Shown: piece after piece, positions 46,050 to 54,694 of the stretch
How the letters are laid out: every line of letters starts with the position of its first letter
Position numbering within the stretch: position 1 is the first letter of the stretch
NCBI GenBank assembly: GCA_903907905.1
Contig: CAIVPX010000052.1
Span: 62,001 to 126,000 of the forward strand
DNA: 64,000 nt
Direction: 5' to 3'
DNA from: an uncultured bacterium
GTDB lineage: Bacteria > Pseudomonadota > Gammaproteobacteria > Burkholderiales > Burkholderiaceae_E
Made by a program: the position numbers and the translations under genes
The notes under the pieces: model-generated
Database searches by the model: none
Told to the model about the DNA's origin: nothing
Seen by the model: only the letters and a program-made list of their open reading frames with translations

Positions 46050-46910
46050 TCAGCGCTTGGCGGCCAGCAGCTCGGCCAAGCGCTGCGCTTCTTCAGGTTT
46101 CATCGAGTAGGAATGATCCGCGTCCGGGAAAGTGCCCGCCCGGACCTCTTCCGCGTAGCGTCGCATTGCGTCGACCGCAATGTCGGAAATCTGCGCGTAG
46201 CGCTTGGTGAACTTGGGCTTGAACTGATCGAACACGCCCAGCAGATCGAAGGCAAGCAGCAACTGGCCGCAGCTTGCCGGGCCGGCACCGATACCGAAGG
46301 TGAAAATATCCACCGCCTCATCCACCGCCTTGGCGACCGCAGCAGGAACCGCCTCAATCTCGAAACCGATCGCACCAGCCTCTTCGATGGCACGTGCGTC
46401 CTCGATGATGCGCATCGCCTCGTCGGCTGTGCGCCCCTGCAGCTTGAAGCCGCCATACTGATGAACAAAGTGCGGGCACATACCCACATGGCTCATGACC
46501 GGCACGCCGGCGTCGGCGACCGCCTTGATGATGTGGGCCTTGTCCTTGCCACCCTGCATCTTCACCACATCGGCGCCGCCTTCCTTCATGAGTCGCAGCG
46601 CATTCATGACGGCCAGGTCGGGGGTTGCGTAGCTGCCATAGGTCATCGCGACCAGCACCATGCAGTTTGGCGCCCCGCGCTTCACGGCCTGGGTGTGAGC
46701 AACCATCATGTCGATGGTGACCGGCAATGTGTTCGCGAAGCCATAGGACACCATGCCCAGGCTGTCGCCCACCGCTGCGATATCGATCCCGGCCCGCTCA
46801 GCCCAGACTGCCGTCGGATAATCGGGGATGGACGCCATCACGACTTTTTCGCCTGCGCGCTTTCGCTGGGCAAGTTCCGGCACGGTGAGTTTTTTGCGTT
46901 CCTGCGTCAT
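46050..46910 (-). CDS. PanB-fold aldolase-like protein (ketopantoate hydroxymethyltransferase family) with altered metal-site residues
   Basis: 286 residues with clear PanB ancestry: AAVGDSLGMVSYG (Asp49, equal to E. coli Asp45), VKMQGGKD (Lys117, equal to Lys112), HVGMCPHFVHQYGGFKLQGR and IEAVP (Glu186, equal to Glu181). Two residues differ: the metal ligand Asp84 of the DLPF segment is Ala88 (VAMTYGSY), and active-site Glu114 is Gln119. The canonical reaction, adding a hydroxymethyl group from methylene-THF to ketoisovalerate, is therefore doubtful. A related carbon-carbon lyase or aldolase is possible. It is encoded next to a sulfatase, not panC, which fits a catabolic role. Confidence 0.8.
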   Translation of the reverse strand: MTQERKKLTVPELAQRKRAGEKVVMASIPDYPTAVWAERAGIDIAAVGDSLGMVSYGFANTLPVTIDMMVAHTQAVKRGAPNCMVLVAMTYGSYATPDLAVMNALRLMKEGGADVVKMQGGKDKAHIIKAVADAGVPVMSHVGMCPHFVHQYGGFKLQGRTADEAMRIIEDARAIEEAGAIGFEIEAVPAAVAKAVDEAVDIFTFGIGAGPASCGQLLLAFDLLGVFDQFKPKFTKRYAQISDIAVDAMRRYAEEVRAGTFPDADHSYSMKPEEAQRLAELLAAKR

Positions 46911-47089
46911 GGTCGGTCTCCTTCATGGATGGATGGCGCAACCCGCCTGCCTGGCGCCGGATACCAACCGACGCTGCACGCCGTCGCGCACTGCCCCCGC
47001 GTTCAGCATAGACTAAGGGGGTTCAGCTTGAACTTCCCATTGTGCCTTGCCCCGTCTCCCACCGCACGTCAGCCAATTTGAAATTCGCG

Positions 47090-47815
47090 ATGAGCGATCT
47101 TGAGCATTTCGCCCTGTTGCTGGCCGTCCTGGGGCTCTCCGCCTGCGCGCCGTTCGATGGCGCAGGCAGCCCGTCCGGCCCGCAGCGATATGAGTCGCTG
47201 GACGGTTCGGAGACGATTCCGCCTTTGCCCAGCTTCGTCTCGCTGGATGAATGCGAAAAGGCCTACGGGTCTGGCGCCTGTTCCACCGCCGCCCGCGTGT
47301 ATGCGCAAAACGAACGCTACCTGCATGCCATGCCCGCGGACGCCGGATCCTGGTACATCCCTTACGCCTACGGCTCGATTGAGCCGGTCATGGCTCGGGC
47401 CTACTTCGCGCCGCCTGCTTTTTATGTGGCCTCACGCCCTGATCGCTACCGCCTGAGCCCTGCGGTGGTTTACCACCCCCGCAGGTTTGATCCTGCAGTG
47501 ATGCGCCAGCACCCCATCACACCACCTGGCGCCCGGCAGTGGGTCGCGCCGCGGGCGCCCGCCGGGCATGAGCGCGGCCCCCCGGAGCGAAGGCTTCCTC
47601 CGGGTAGCACCCCTCCAGGCGCGCCCCGCACATCCGGCGAAGTCCGGCATCCCGGGTCCGTGCAGCCGTCCAAGCCCGGCGCTACAGTGGCTCCCGGCGC
47701 AAGTCCGCCGGCAACCTTGAGCGGCTCGGCAACCAGTCCCGCAACGCCACCTCGAACGGTGAGTCCGAGCACGACCAAGCCCGACTGCATCCGAGTCCCT
47801 CCAGGCAAGTGCTGA
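47090..47815 (+). CDS. Small lipoprotein, possibly DUF1190 (YgiB-like), with Pro-rich tail
   Basis: About 241 residues from the ATG at 47090; a GTG at 47042 is an alternative. A hydrophobic start with lipobox LSAC predicts a lipoprotein, though the n-region lacks the usual positive charge. Residues about 30-100 contain paired cysteines (DECEKAYGSGACS) and SWYIPYAYG, reminiscent of DUF1190 proteins. The C-terminal 90 residues are rich in Pro, Gly, Ser and Thr and look disordered, ending in a Cys. Function unknown. It is alone on the plus strand between two minus-strand groups. Confidence 0.55.
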   Translation: MSDLEHFALLLAVLGLSACAPFDGAGSPSGPQRYESLDGSETIPPLPSFVSLDECEKAYGSGACSTAARVYAQNERYLHAMPADAGSWYIPYAYGSIEPVMARAYFAPPAFYVASRPDRYRLSPAVVYHPRRFDPAVMRQHPITPPGARQWVAPRAPAGHERGPPERRLPPGSTPPGAPRTSGEVRHPGSVQPSKPGATVAPGASPPATLSGSATSPATPPRTVSPSTTKPDCIRVPPGKC

Positions 47816-47857
47816 ACCGGCCGTGCGCTGACCCCAAGACGCCGTACGAAGCCTCGC

Positions 47858-48673
47858 TCAACGGCCCTGCCAGACAGGCTTTCGCTTTTCCGCATAGGCA
47901 CGCAGCGCCTCGGCATGATCATTTGTCTCTCGAACGACACGCTGGGCTCGCTCCGCAAATCGAACCCCGTCCTCCAGCCCGCGCTCGATCGCCTCGCTCA
48001 AGGCCAACTTGAAGGCCTGGGCTGTCAGGGGTGGGACGTTTTCAATGATTTCCATCGCCAACGCGCGGCAATGCGCCATCAGCCGATCGGGCTCGACCAC
48101 CTCATTGACGAAGCCGATCTCGCGCGCCTGATCAGCCGACAGGGTGCGGCCAGTGACGCCCCACTCGTAGGCCCTGCTGTAGCCGATGATTTGCGGCATG
48201 AGCGCCAGACTGGCGTCATCGGGGACGATCCCCCGGCGGGTGAACACCCAGCCGAAGCGTGACTGCGTGGACGCAATGCGGATATCGCAGCCCGCTGCGA
48301 TGCCAATACCCGACCCGATTGCCGGACCATTCACCGCTGCGATGGCCGGCTTGGACAAACGTCGCAGATCGATCACCACCTTCCGGATATCGGCCTCGTG
48401 CGGAAACAACTCCTCACGCAGCGAGGGGTTGGGCGGTTCGAGCGACTTACCCTCGGCCGTCATGCGCTTGATGTTCCCGCCGGAGCAGAAAATTGTTCCG
48501 GAGCCGGTGAGAATCAGCGCCCTGGCATTGGAGTCGGATTCAATACGCGCGAACTCGCTCACGAGTTCGCCATTCATGACCCAATTGACGGCGTTGCGGG
48601 CCAGCGGATCGTGAATGGTGACCACCACGATGCCGTGCTCGTCCTGCTCGGTTTGAATGAACTGGTAGCTCAC
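47858..48673 (-). CDS. Crotonase-family protein lacking both hydratase glutamates
   Basis: 271 residues from a GTG overlapping the previous stop (GTGA). The oxyanion-hole segments FCSGGNIKRM and GPAIGSGIGIAAGCDI are present. The first catalytic Glu position is Gly (GSGIG) and the second region reads VFTRRGIVPDDAS, as in isomerase-type crotonases where an Asp acts. A classical enoyl-CoA hydratase call is therefore doubtful; an enoyl-CoA isomerase or CoA-ester hydrolase fits better. It is the last gene of the ten-gene operon and should act on the product of the two acyl-CoA dehydrogenases. Confidence 0.9.
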   Translation of the reverse strand: MSYQFIQTEQDEHGIVVVTIHDPLARNAVNWVMNGELVSEFARIESDSNARALILTGSGTIFCSGGNIKRMTAEGKSLEPPNPSLREELFPHEADIRKVVIDLRRLSKPAIAAVNGPAIGSGIGIAAGCDIRIASTQSRFGWVFTRRGIVPDDASLALMPQIIGYSRAYEWGVTGRTLSADQAREIGFVNEVVEPDRLMAHCRALAMEIIENVPPLTAQAFKLALSEAIERGLEDGVRFAERAQRVVRETNDHAEALRAYAEKRKPVWQGR

Positions 48674-49824
48674 GCGTGATCTCCCCGGAAGGCCGCCATG
48701 TCCTCGCGCATCAACCCTGCGAGCGCCTTGCGATGAAACGGCGCGGTGCCATAGCTTGCAGCGGCCGCAAGCGCCCGGTGGTAGCCCAGTTCAAGCGGAT
48801 AGTCTCGGTAGTAACCGACCGCGCCGTGAATCTGGTGGGCCGTGCGGGTGAGCGCGGGAATGGCTTCACTGGCCTTGGCCTTGGCCATCGACACCTCCCG
48901 CAACGCCGGCCGGCCCGAGGCCAAGCGTGCCGCCGCCTGACGCGACAGCAGTCGGGTAACCGTGAGGTCACGAAGCATTTCGGCGCAGTGGTGTTGAACA
49001 CCCTGAAAGCTTCCGATCGGTCGGCCAAACTGAACCCGGGTGCGGGCATAGTCGAGCGTGAGATCGAGCGCGAATTGTCCAACGCCGGTCAACTCAGCCG
49101 CTTTCATTGCGGCCCCACGCTGTATCAATTGGCGCACGGGTTGAGCCACTGCACCGAGCGTTCCCACGAACTGCGAGGGGTCCACCGCGACCTGATCGAA
49201 CCTCACCTCCCAGAGCGCCTCCCCGCCAGCCGTCTTGAGACGCGTGCGCGACACACCCGGCGAGCCAGCGGGTACCACCACCAGCGCCAGGTCATCAGCG
49301 GCTTCGCCAAATCGTGCGACGCATACGATGGTGTCGGCCACACCTGCATCGCGAACAAAAAGCTTGGTGCCATCGATTTGGTATGACCCGCCAACCCCGG
49401 ACAGTCGGGTACGAATGTCGGCAGGTTGCAAACCACCACCGGGCTCCTGCAGGGCCACCGTCAGCAGGGACTCACCCGATGCGATGCGTGGCAACCAGTG
49501 AGCGCGCTGTTCGGCATTGCCGGCTTCGAGCAGCAGCAGACCCGACTCCACCACGGACGAGAAGAGCGGGCTGGGCAAACTCGCCTGCCCGAGCGCCTCG
49601 AAGATCAGTGAGAGTTCGAGCATGGTAAAGCCCGAGCCACCGTATTCGGCTGGAAAGACCGCACCGGCCCAGCCCATCTCGATCATGCGCTGCCAGACGC
49701 TTGGGTCGAATCCGTGCTCGGACGACTCCCACTCGCGCACGCGCGCGGCGGGTGCCGCCTCCTGCGCGAACTCGAGCGCAGTCCGGTGAATGAGCGCCTG
49801 ATCTTCGTTGAGCGTGATATCCAT
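48670..49824 (-). CDS. Acyl-CoA dehydrogenase family protein, divergent subunit
   Basis: 384 residues from the ATG at 49824 with AAGGAGCG just upstream. Overall fold marks are MGWAGAVFPAEYGGSGF, TRVQFGRPIGSFQGVQH and HQIHGAVGYYRDYPL. The FAD-binding segment that usually reads TEP..GSD is degenerate (ALQEPGGGLQ). It is coded 13 bases after a more canonical acyl-CoA dehydrogenase, and such pairs often form one alpha2-beta2 enzyme, as in steroid side-chain breakdown. It may be the partner subunit carrying only one catalytic element. Confidence 0.9.
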   Translation of the reverse strand: MDITLNEDQALIHRTALEFAQEAAPAARVREWESSEHGFDPSVWQRMIEMGWAGAVFPAEYGGSGFTMLELSLIFEALGQASLPSPLFSSVVESGLLLLEAGNAEQRAHWLPRIASGESLLTVALQEPGGGLQPADIRTRLSGVGGSYQIDGTKLFVRDAGVADTIVCVARFGEAADDLALVVVPAGSPGVSRTRLKTAGGEALWEVRFDQVAVDPSQFVGTLGAVAQPVRQLIQRGAAMKAAELTGVGQFALDLTLDYARTRVQFGRPIGSFQGVQHHCAEMLRDLTVTRLLSRQAAARLASGRPALREVSMAKAKASEAIPALTRTAHQIHGAVGYYRDYPLELGYHRALAAAASYGTAPFHRKALAGLMREDMAAFRGDHA

Positions 49825-49837
49825 GATGCGTCGCTCC

Positions 49838-51013
49838 TTATTTGGGCAGGCCGAGGCCGCGCTGCGCGACCACGTTTCGGGTGATGTCGAAACCGCCCGC
49901 GGCGAACTGAAAGTACAGACGGTCGCGATATTCGAGCTCGACGTCACCGTCGAGCTGCGCCCAGGGCGACCCGCCGCGAAGGGGACCGAAGGCGCCCAGC
50001 ATTTCGAGGCCGGCCGCATCGAGTCTGCGGGCCGTCTCACGCTTGACCAGCACCGCGAGCGAGGTCTCGTGCTGCGGGCGCAGCCCCCTGGCGTGCAGTG
50101 ACGCGAGCCAGTAGGTGGTGAGGCGGGCGCCTTCTGCCTCGATGGCCAGCCGAACCAGCTCGTCCTGCACCTGCGGGTCTTCGATCGGCGCGGGCGCGCC
50201 GCCCACCCCCTCGCTACACCAGCCAAGCAGGCGATCAATCTGAAAGGCTGGCAGACCGTAGCTGGCCAGCGCCGCCCGCTCGAAGTCGATCGCGCCCATC
50301 ACGACCTTCCAGCCCTCGTTGACCTCACCCATCACCATGGCGCGCGGTACCCGAACCTGATCGAAGTAGACCGCGTGATGTGTCCAGCCCGCCAGGGTGG
50401 GATGGCGCTGGATCTGCACGCCCGGACTCGTCATGTCGACGATGAACAGGGTCAGACCGCGATGTTTGATTGAAGCGGGATCGGTGCGCGCCAGCACCAG
50501 TCCGTAGTCGGCCATGTGCGCGTCACTGGAAAATGACTTCTGCCCGGTGATGATGAAGTGGTCGCCGTCCTCGACGGCCCGGGTGCTCGCATTGGCCAGG
50601 TCGGAGCCCGCCTCCGGCTCGCTGTAGCCCATGAACCACGCCAGTTCGCCACGAATGATGCGCGGCAGCAGCAATTGCTTCTGCGCCTCCGAGCCAAAGG
50701 CCAGCAGAGAATTGGGCAGGTAGGTGATCGAGCGATCGAGGCCCGGGGCCCGGGCGTACTCCATCTCGTCCCAGAAGATCGCCTGATAAATCCGGCTGCG
50801 CCCGCCACCGCCATACTCGCTCGGCCAACCCATGCCAATGTACCCGGCCGCACCCAGCTTGCGACGGAAGGCCTTGGTAAATTCGACCGACCACATACCC
50901 TGCTCGTTGGTGTCGCGATGCGCCCGCCACACCGACTCGGTGAGTTCCTTTTTGAGGAAGGACCGCACCTCGGCCCGGAAGGCCCGCTCATCGTCCGTGA
51001 AATCGAAGTCCAT
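49838..51013 (-). CDS. Acyl-CoA dehydrogenase, canonical subunit
   Basis: 391 residues. The FAD/substrate segment YSEPEAGSDLANA is standard; GYIGMGWPSEYGGGG and ITGQKSFSSDAHMADY follow the family. The C-terminal end (FDITRNVVAQRGLGLP) is of the long-known FadE-like branch. It introduces an alpha-beta double bond into an acyl-CoA, passing electrons to ETF, whose genes are not in the window. It comes 11 bases after the double CoA-transferase, so its substrate is likely the CoA ester made by that enzyme. Confidence 0.93.
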   Translation of the reverse strand: MDFDFTDDERAFRAEVRSFLKKELTESVWRAHRDTNEQGMWSVEFTKAFRRKLGAAGYIGMGWPSEYGGGGRSRIYQAIFWDEMEYARAPGLDRSITYLPNSLLAFGSEAQKQLLLPRIIRGELAWFMGYSEPEAGSDLANASTRAVEDGDHFIITGQKSFSSDAHMADYGLVLARTDPASIKHRGLTLFIVDMTSPGVQIQRHPTLAGWTHHAVYFDQVRVPRAMVMGEVNEGWKVVMGAIDFERAALASYGLPAFQIDRLLGWCSEGVGGAPAPIEDPQVQDELVRLAIEAEGARLTTYWLASLHARGLRPQHETSLAVLVKRETARRLDAAGLEMLGAFGPLRGGSPWAQLDGDVELEYRDRLYFQFAAGGFDITRNVVAQRGLGLPK

Positions 51014-51024
51014 ACTGTGATGTC

Positions 51025-53535
51025 CTATGCCAGCACGCCATCGGCCTCGAGACGCGCGAAGTGCGTATCGTCGATACCAAGAATTTCGCCAAGGATGTGT
51101 CGGGTGTGCTCCCCCAGCAGGGGCGCGCGCCGGTAATCGACCGCGAAGCCATCGGTTCGCCAGGGCAGCCCCAACTGTTTACGGACGCCCACCACCGGAT
51201 GGTCGGTGGTGATCACGGTCCCGCGTTCAAGCAGGATGGGATCATCAAGCAACTGATCGACCCGAACCACAGGACCGGCGGCGATGTAGTGGCCTTGCAG
51301 CAATTCGGTCACCTCACGGCTGCTGTGGCGCCCGGTGAAGCGCCGTAGGTCGCGCTCGATCTCATCGACCCGCTCGCACCGGCCCCGAGCTTCGCTCAGC
51401 CCCTTGTCATCCATCCAGTCCTCGCGCCCCAGGGCGGCGCAGAGACGCCGCCAGGCCTCGTCATCGCGCACGCTGATCGCCACCCAGTCGCCCTGTTCCC
51501 GGCACGGAAAAATACCGTGCGGGGCACAGAACGGATCGCGGTTGCCGATCCGGGTGGGCTCGCGATCATTGAGGGTGAGATCAACGACAGCTTCGGGGAT
51601 GAGCGTCAGCATGGCCTCATACATCGCCAGGTCGACGAACTGCCCTTTGCCCGTGATTCGTCGCTGCAGCAGCGCGGACAGAATGGCAAAGCCCGCACAG
51701 GTGCCGGCGAGGGGGTCGGGCAACACGCCACCGAGAATGCGGGGCGCCCCGCCCGCGTAGCCGGTGACGTCAGCCACGCCGGAAAACAGGTTGACGGCGC
51801 TGTGGAGTCCGCGCGCCATCTTCATGGGACCGGTCCGACCGAATGCGCCGCAGGACACCGCGATCAGCCCGGGGTTCACCGCCTTCAGAGACTCATAGCC
51901 CAGCCCGAGTTTGTCGATGACCCCGGTGGAAAAGTTGTCGACGATGACGTCGACCTTTTCGGCAAGCTGGCGCACGAGCTTGCGGCCCTCATCGGTGGTC
52001 ATATCGACCCGGCAGCTCTTCTTGCTGCTGTTGAGCAGATTGAAGTAACCGGTGGCGTCCGGATTGCCCTCAAAGCCCGGAAGAAAAGGCGGCGCACTGC
52101 GCGAGGTCATGCGCTTGCCGGATTCGACAATGATCACGTCAGCCCCCAGCCAGGCCAACCAGAGCGTGCAGAACGGAATCGCAATGAACTGGCCGAGATC
52201 GAGCACCGTGACACCCGCAAGGGGTCGATAGGGCCCGGACGCGCCCCCATGTTCAGCGGCAACGCCCGCACTCGCTGCACGGTCCCGGTCACGGGCCATC
52301 GCACTCGAGGCGCGCTCGGGCGATTGCGGCCAGCCCCGCGAGAGCAGCGCCTCGGTATGCTCGCCCAGGCGCGGCGCGGCGCGGCGCAGCGACCAGGGTG
52401 TGTCACCCATGACCAGGGGTGCACCAGGCATTTGAGCCTGGCTCGCACCCAGTTGAACCGTCACGAGACTCTTGCGGGCCCGCACCTGGGCCGACTCGAC
52501 GGTCTTGCGAACCGGGTAGAACGGGAACACCGGCAGCTGTTGCTCGCCCGCGATCCGGTAAAGCTCATCGCCGGAGAGGGTCATCGTCCAGCCGATCAGT
52601 CGCTCGCGCAACTCGATCCAGTGGGCAGTTCGACCACGCGGGGTGGAAAACTTTTCATCGCGGGCCCAGTCGGGGCTACCCATGGCCTCGATCAGCCGCT
52701 GCCAGTGGAGCTCCATGGGTGCCGCAATCGTGACATAGCCATCCTTGCACGGCAGATAAAAGTTCGGCATGCGTCCGATCGTGACCGGATTGAGCAGACG
52801 CTCGTAGACGCCCCCGAGGTAGGCATGCGTGGTGACGTCGCGGTGCTGCAGCGACGCAACCGTCGCGTGCTGGCTGAGTTCGACATGACTGCCCCGTCCC
52901 GTTCGCGCGCGCTCATGAACCGCCGCCACGCTGGCGTGCGCCGCAGCAAGCCCCGCCAGCGTCTCGGCAACGAAACAGTTCGGGTGCAGGGGTGGCTCGG
53001 TGTCAAGATTTTCGCTGGCGTCCGGCATGCCCGGGGTGCTGAACGCGAGTCCGCCCATGGCGTAGGTCAGCAGCTCGTCGCCGGAGCGGGCCGCCCATGA
53101 GCCGTCACTGCCAAAGGGGGTGAGCGTGGTGATGATCAACTGGGGACACTGCAGACGCAGCCTTGCAGGGGCCAGGCCCGCCGCGTCGAGCCATCGCCCC
53201 GAAAAGTTGGTGATCAGAATGTCGGCCTGCTCGAGCAGACGACGAAGCGCTTCCCGCGAGTCCGTCTCACCGGGGTCAAAGCGTAGTCCGAACTTGTTGG
53301 TATTGAGATAGGCAAAGAGCCCGCTCGCCTCGGGGTCGGGCCGGTCGTGCGGAAATGGGCCCCGGCTGCGCGACGAGTCGCCGGCTGCAGTCTCGACCTT
53401 GATCACCTGGGCGCCAAAGTCGGCGAGCAACTTGGCCGCGTAGGGCGCGCTGCTCCCTTTCCCGATTTCGACCACTCGAAGACCCGCGAGGGGCCCACAG
53501 GCCCCTTCGTCCGAAAGCAGGGCGCGCTCGCTCAT
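51025..53535 (-). CDS. Tandem class III CoA-transferase (two CaiB/BaiF domains in one chain)
   Basis: 836 residues, roughly twice the usual 400. Domain 1 is about 14-400 (GPLAGLRVVEIGKGSSAPY) and domain 2 about 435-830 (YRPLAGVTVLDLGQFIAIP). The catalytic Asp that carries the CoA anhydride is kept in domain 2 (Asp607, VLPDPLAG) but is Glu191 in domain 1 (FVAETLAG). CaiB enzymes normally work as interlaced dimers; the fusion makes a pseudo-heterodimer with one canonical site. It moves CoA from a donor thioester to the acid to be degraded. Start overlaps the previous stop (ATGA). Confidence 0.92.
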   Translation of the reverse strand: MSERALLSDEGACGPLAGLRVVEIGKGSSAPYAAKLLADFGAQVIKVETAAGDSSRSRGPFPHDRPDPEASGLFAYLNTNKFGLRFDPGETDSREALRRLLEQADILITNFSGRWLDAAGLAPARLRLQCPQLIITTLTPFGSDGSWAARSGDELLTYAMGGLAFSTPGMPDASENLDTEPPLHPNCFVAETLAGLAAAHASVAAVHERARTGRGSHVELSQHATVASLQHRDVTTHAYLGGVYERLLNPVTIGRMPNFYLPCKDGYVTIAAPMELHWQRLIEAMGSPDWARDEKFSTPRGRTAHWIELRERLIGWTMTLSGDELYRIAGEQQLPVFPFYPVRKTVESAQVRARKSLVTVQLGASQAQMPGAPLVMGDTPWSLRRAAPRLGEHTEALLSRGWPQSPERASSAMARDRDRAASAGVAAEHGGASGPYRPLAGVTVLDLGQFIAIPFCTLWLAWLGADVIIVESGKRMTSRSAPPFLPGFEGNPDATGYFNLLNSSKKSCRVDMTTDEGRKLVRQLAEKVDVIVDNFSTGVIDKLGLGYESLKAVNPGLIAVSCGAFGRTGPMKMARGLHSAVNLFSGVADVTGYAGGAPRILGGVLPDPLAGTCAGFAILSALLQRRITGKGQFVDLAMYEAMLTLIPEAVVDLTLNDREPTRIGNRDPFCAPHGIFPCREQGDWVAISVRDDEAWRRLCAALGREDWMDDKGLSEARGRCERVDEIERDLRRFTGRHSSREVTELLQGHYIAAGPVVRVDQLLDDPILLERGTVITTDHPVVGVRKQLGLPWRTDGFAVDYRRAPLLGEHTRHILGEILGIDDTHFARLEADGVLA

Positions 53536-54650
53536 CCCTGGGCCCGCATCGACTGCAAGCGGCCGAGCACCTCCTCGGCCTCGCGGACCATACCGAGCAA
53601 AATCTCTCGGGCCGGACGCTTTTTCTTAAGCATGCCGCCGATTTGTCCGACCGGATTATTGATGAGCTCGGCCCGTCCTGCTGCATCGGCTGCCGCGATG
53701 AAGTCATCCATCAGCACGCCCTGCAAGGGCATGGGCAGTGGCTTGAGCCCGGAGTCGTCCCAGGCCTTGATGACCGGATTGTCATAGTCGCGTGCGGTCT
53801 TGCCCGTGTAGCACCGAGTGATGACGAAATCCTCGGCCGAGCCGCGAATGATTTCCTCCTGATGTACGGGGTACAGATCAGACTCTTCCGCCAGCAGGAA
53901 GGCAGTACCCACCCAGGCCCCCACCGCCCCCAGCGACAACCCGGCCACCAGGGTGCGCCCATCGGCGATGGCACCGGCAGCAACAACCGGCGTGGGACCG
54001 ACGGCATCGACCACCATGGGAATCAGCGGGAAATTGGCGATCTTGCCGGTGTGCCCGCCGGCCTCGTAGCCCTGCGCGATCACGTAGTCGACACCTGACT
54101 TGGCCTGGCGCTCTGCGCCACGAACATTGCCGACCAGTCCCATTACCTTGGTGCCCACCTGATGCGCCATGGGCACCACCCACGACGGATCGCCCAGCCC
54201 GGCTGCAAACACGGCGATACGCTCCTCCAGGCACACATCCACCTGGGCCCGGATGAACTCTGGCGACATCACCCCACCCTTGGCAACCAGGCGGGCCAGC
54301 CCGAATCGATCCATCAACGAGCGAACGAATTCGGCATGCTTCGGATGATCGCGTTCGATGCGGGCCCGCATCTCCTCTCGGTCGGGGGTCGCATCGACCA
54401 TGCTGGCTGGCAGGAGCAAGTCAACACCAAAGGGTTTGTCAGTGAGATTGCGCACCGCGCGGATTCGCCGGCGCACTTCGTCGGCACCCAGCCAGGAGCA
54501 GCCCAGAATACCCATCCCCCCCGCCTCGGACACCGCTGCAACCAGCTTTGGGGGCGTGGCCTTGCCCTTGACGCCCATGCCAGCGAGAAAGATCGGATAC
54601 TCGATGCCCAGGTCATCGCACAGGCTGGTGTGAAGTACGGTCTTGCCCAT
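53532..54650 (-). CDS. Nitronate monooxygenase / 2-nitropropane dioxygenase-like flavoprotein
   Basis: 372 residues, FMN-dependent TIM barrel. IEYPIFLAGMGVKGKATPP, AVSEAGGMGILG, VIAQGYEAGGHTG and VVAAGAIADGRTL are the family's FMN-binding stretches. The His of EAGGHTG, the usual catalytic base, is present. Many members oxidise nitronates, but others act on unsaturated acyl groups, so the substrate is open. Its position between an ABC importer and CoA-dependent enzymes suggests an early oxidation of the imported compound. Confidence 0.9.
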   Translation of the reverse strand: MGKTVLHTSLCDDLGIEYPIFLAGMGVKGKATPPKLVAAVSEAGGMGILGCSWLGADEVRRRIRAVRNLTDKPFGVDLLLPASMVDATPDREEMRARIERDHPKHAEFVRSLMDRFGLARLVAKGGVMSPEFIRAQVDVCLEERIAVFAAGLGDPSWVVPMAHQVGTKVMGLVGNVRGAERQAKSGVDYVIAQGYEAGGHTGKIANFPLIPMVVDAVGPTPVVAAGAIADGRTLVAGLSLGAVGAWVGTAFLLAEESDLYPVHQEEIIRGSAEDFVITRCYTGKTARDYDNPVIKAWDDSGLKPLPMPLQGVLMDDFIAAADAAGRAELINNPVGQIGGMLKKKRPAREILLGMVREAEEVLGRLQSMRAQG

Positions 54651-54694
54651 CGTGTTCAGCTCCCTATCGGATCAAGGTCTGTTGAAAATTGCGG

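Noticed and set aside
51517-53100. 527-codon plus-strand open frame
   Set aside because: Antisense to the double CoA-transferase, which is strongly supported; no family resemblance in this frame.
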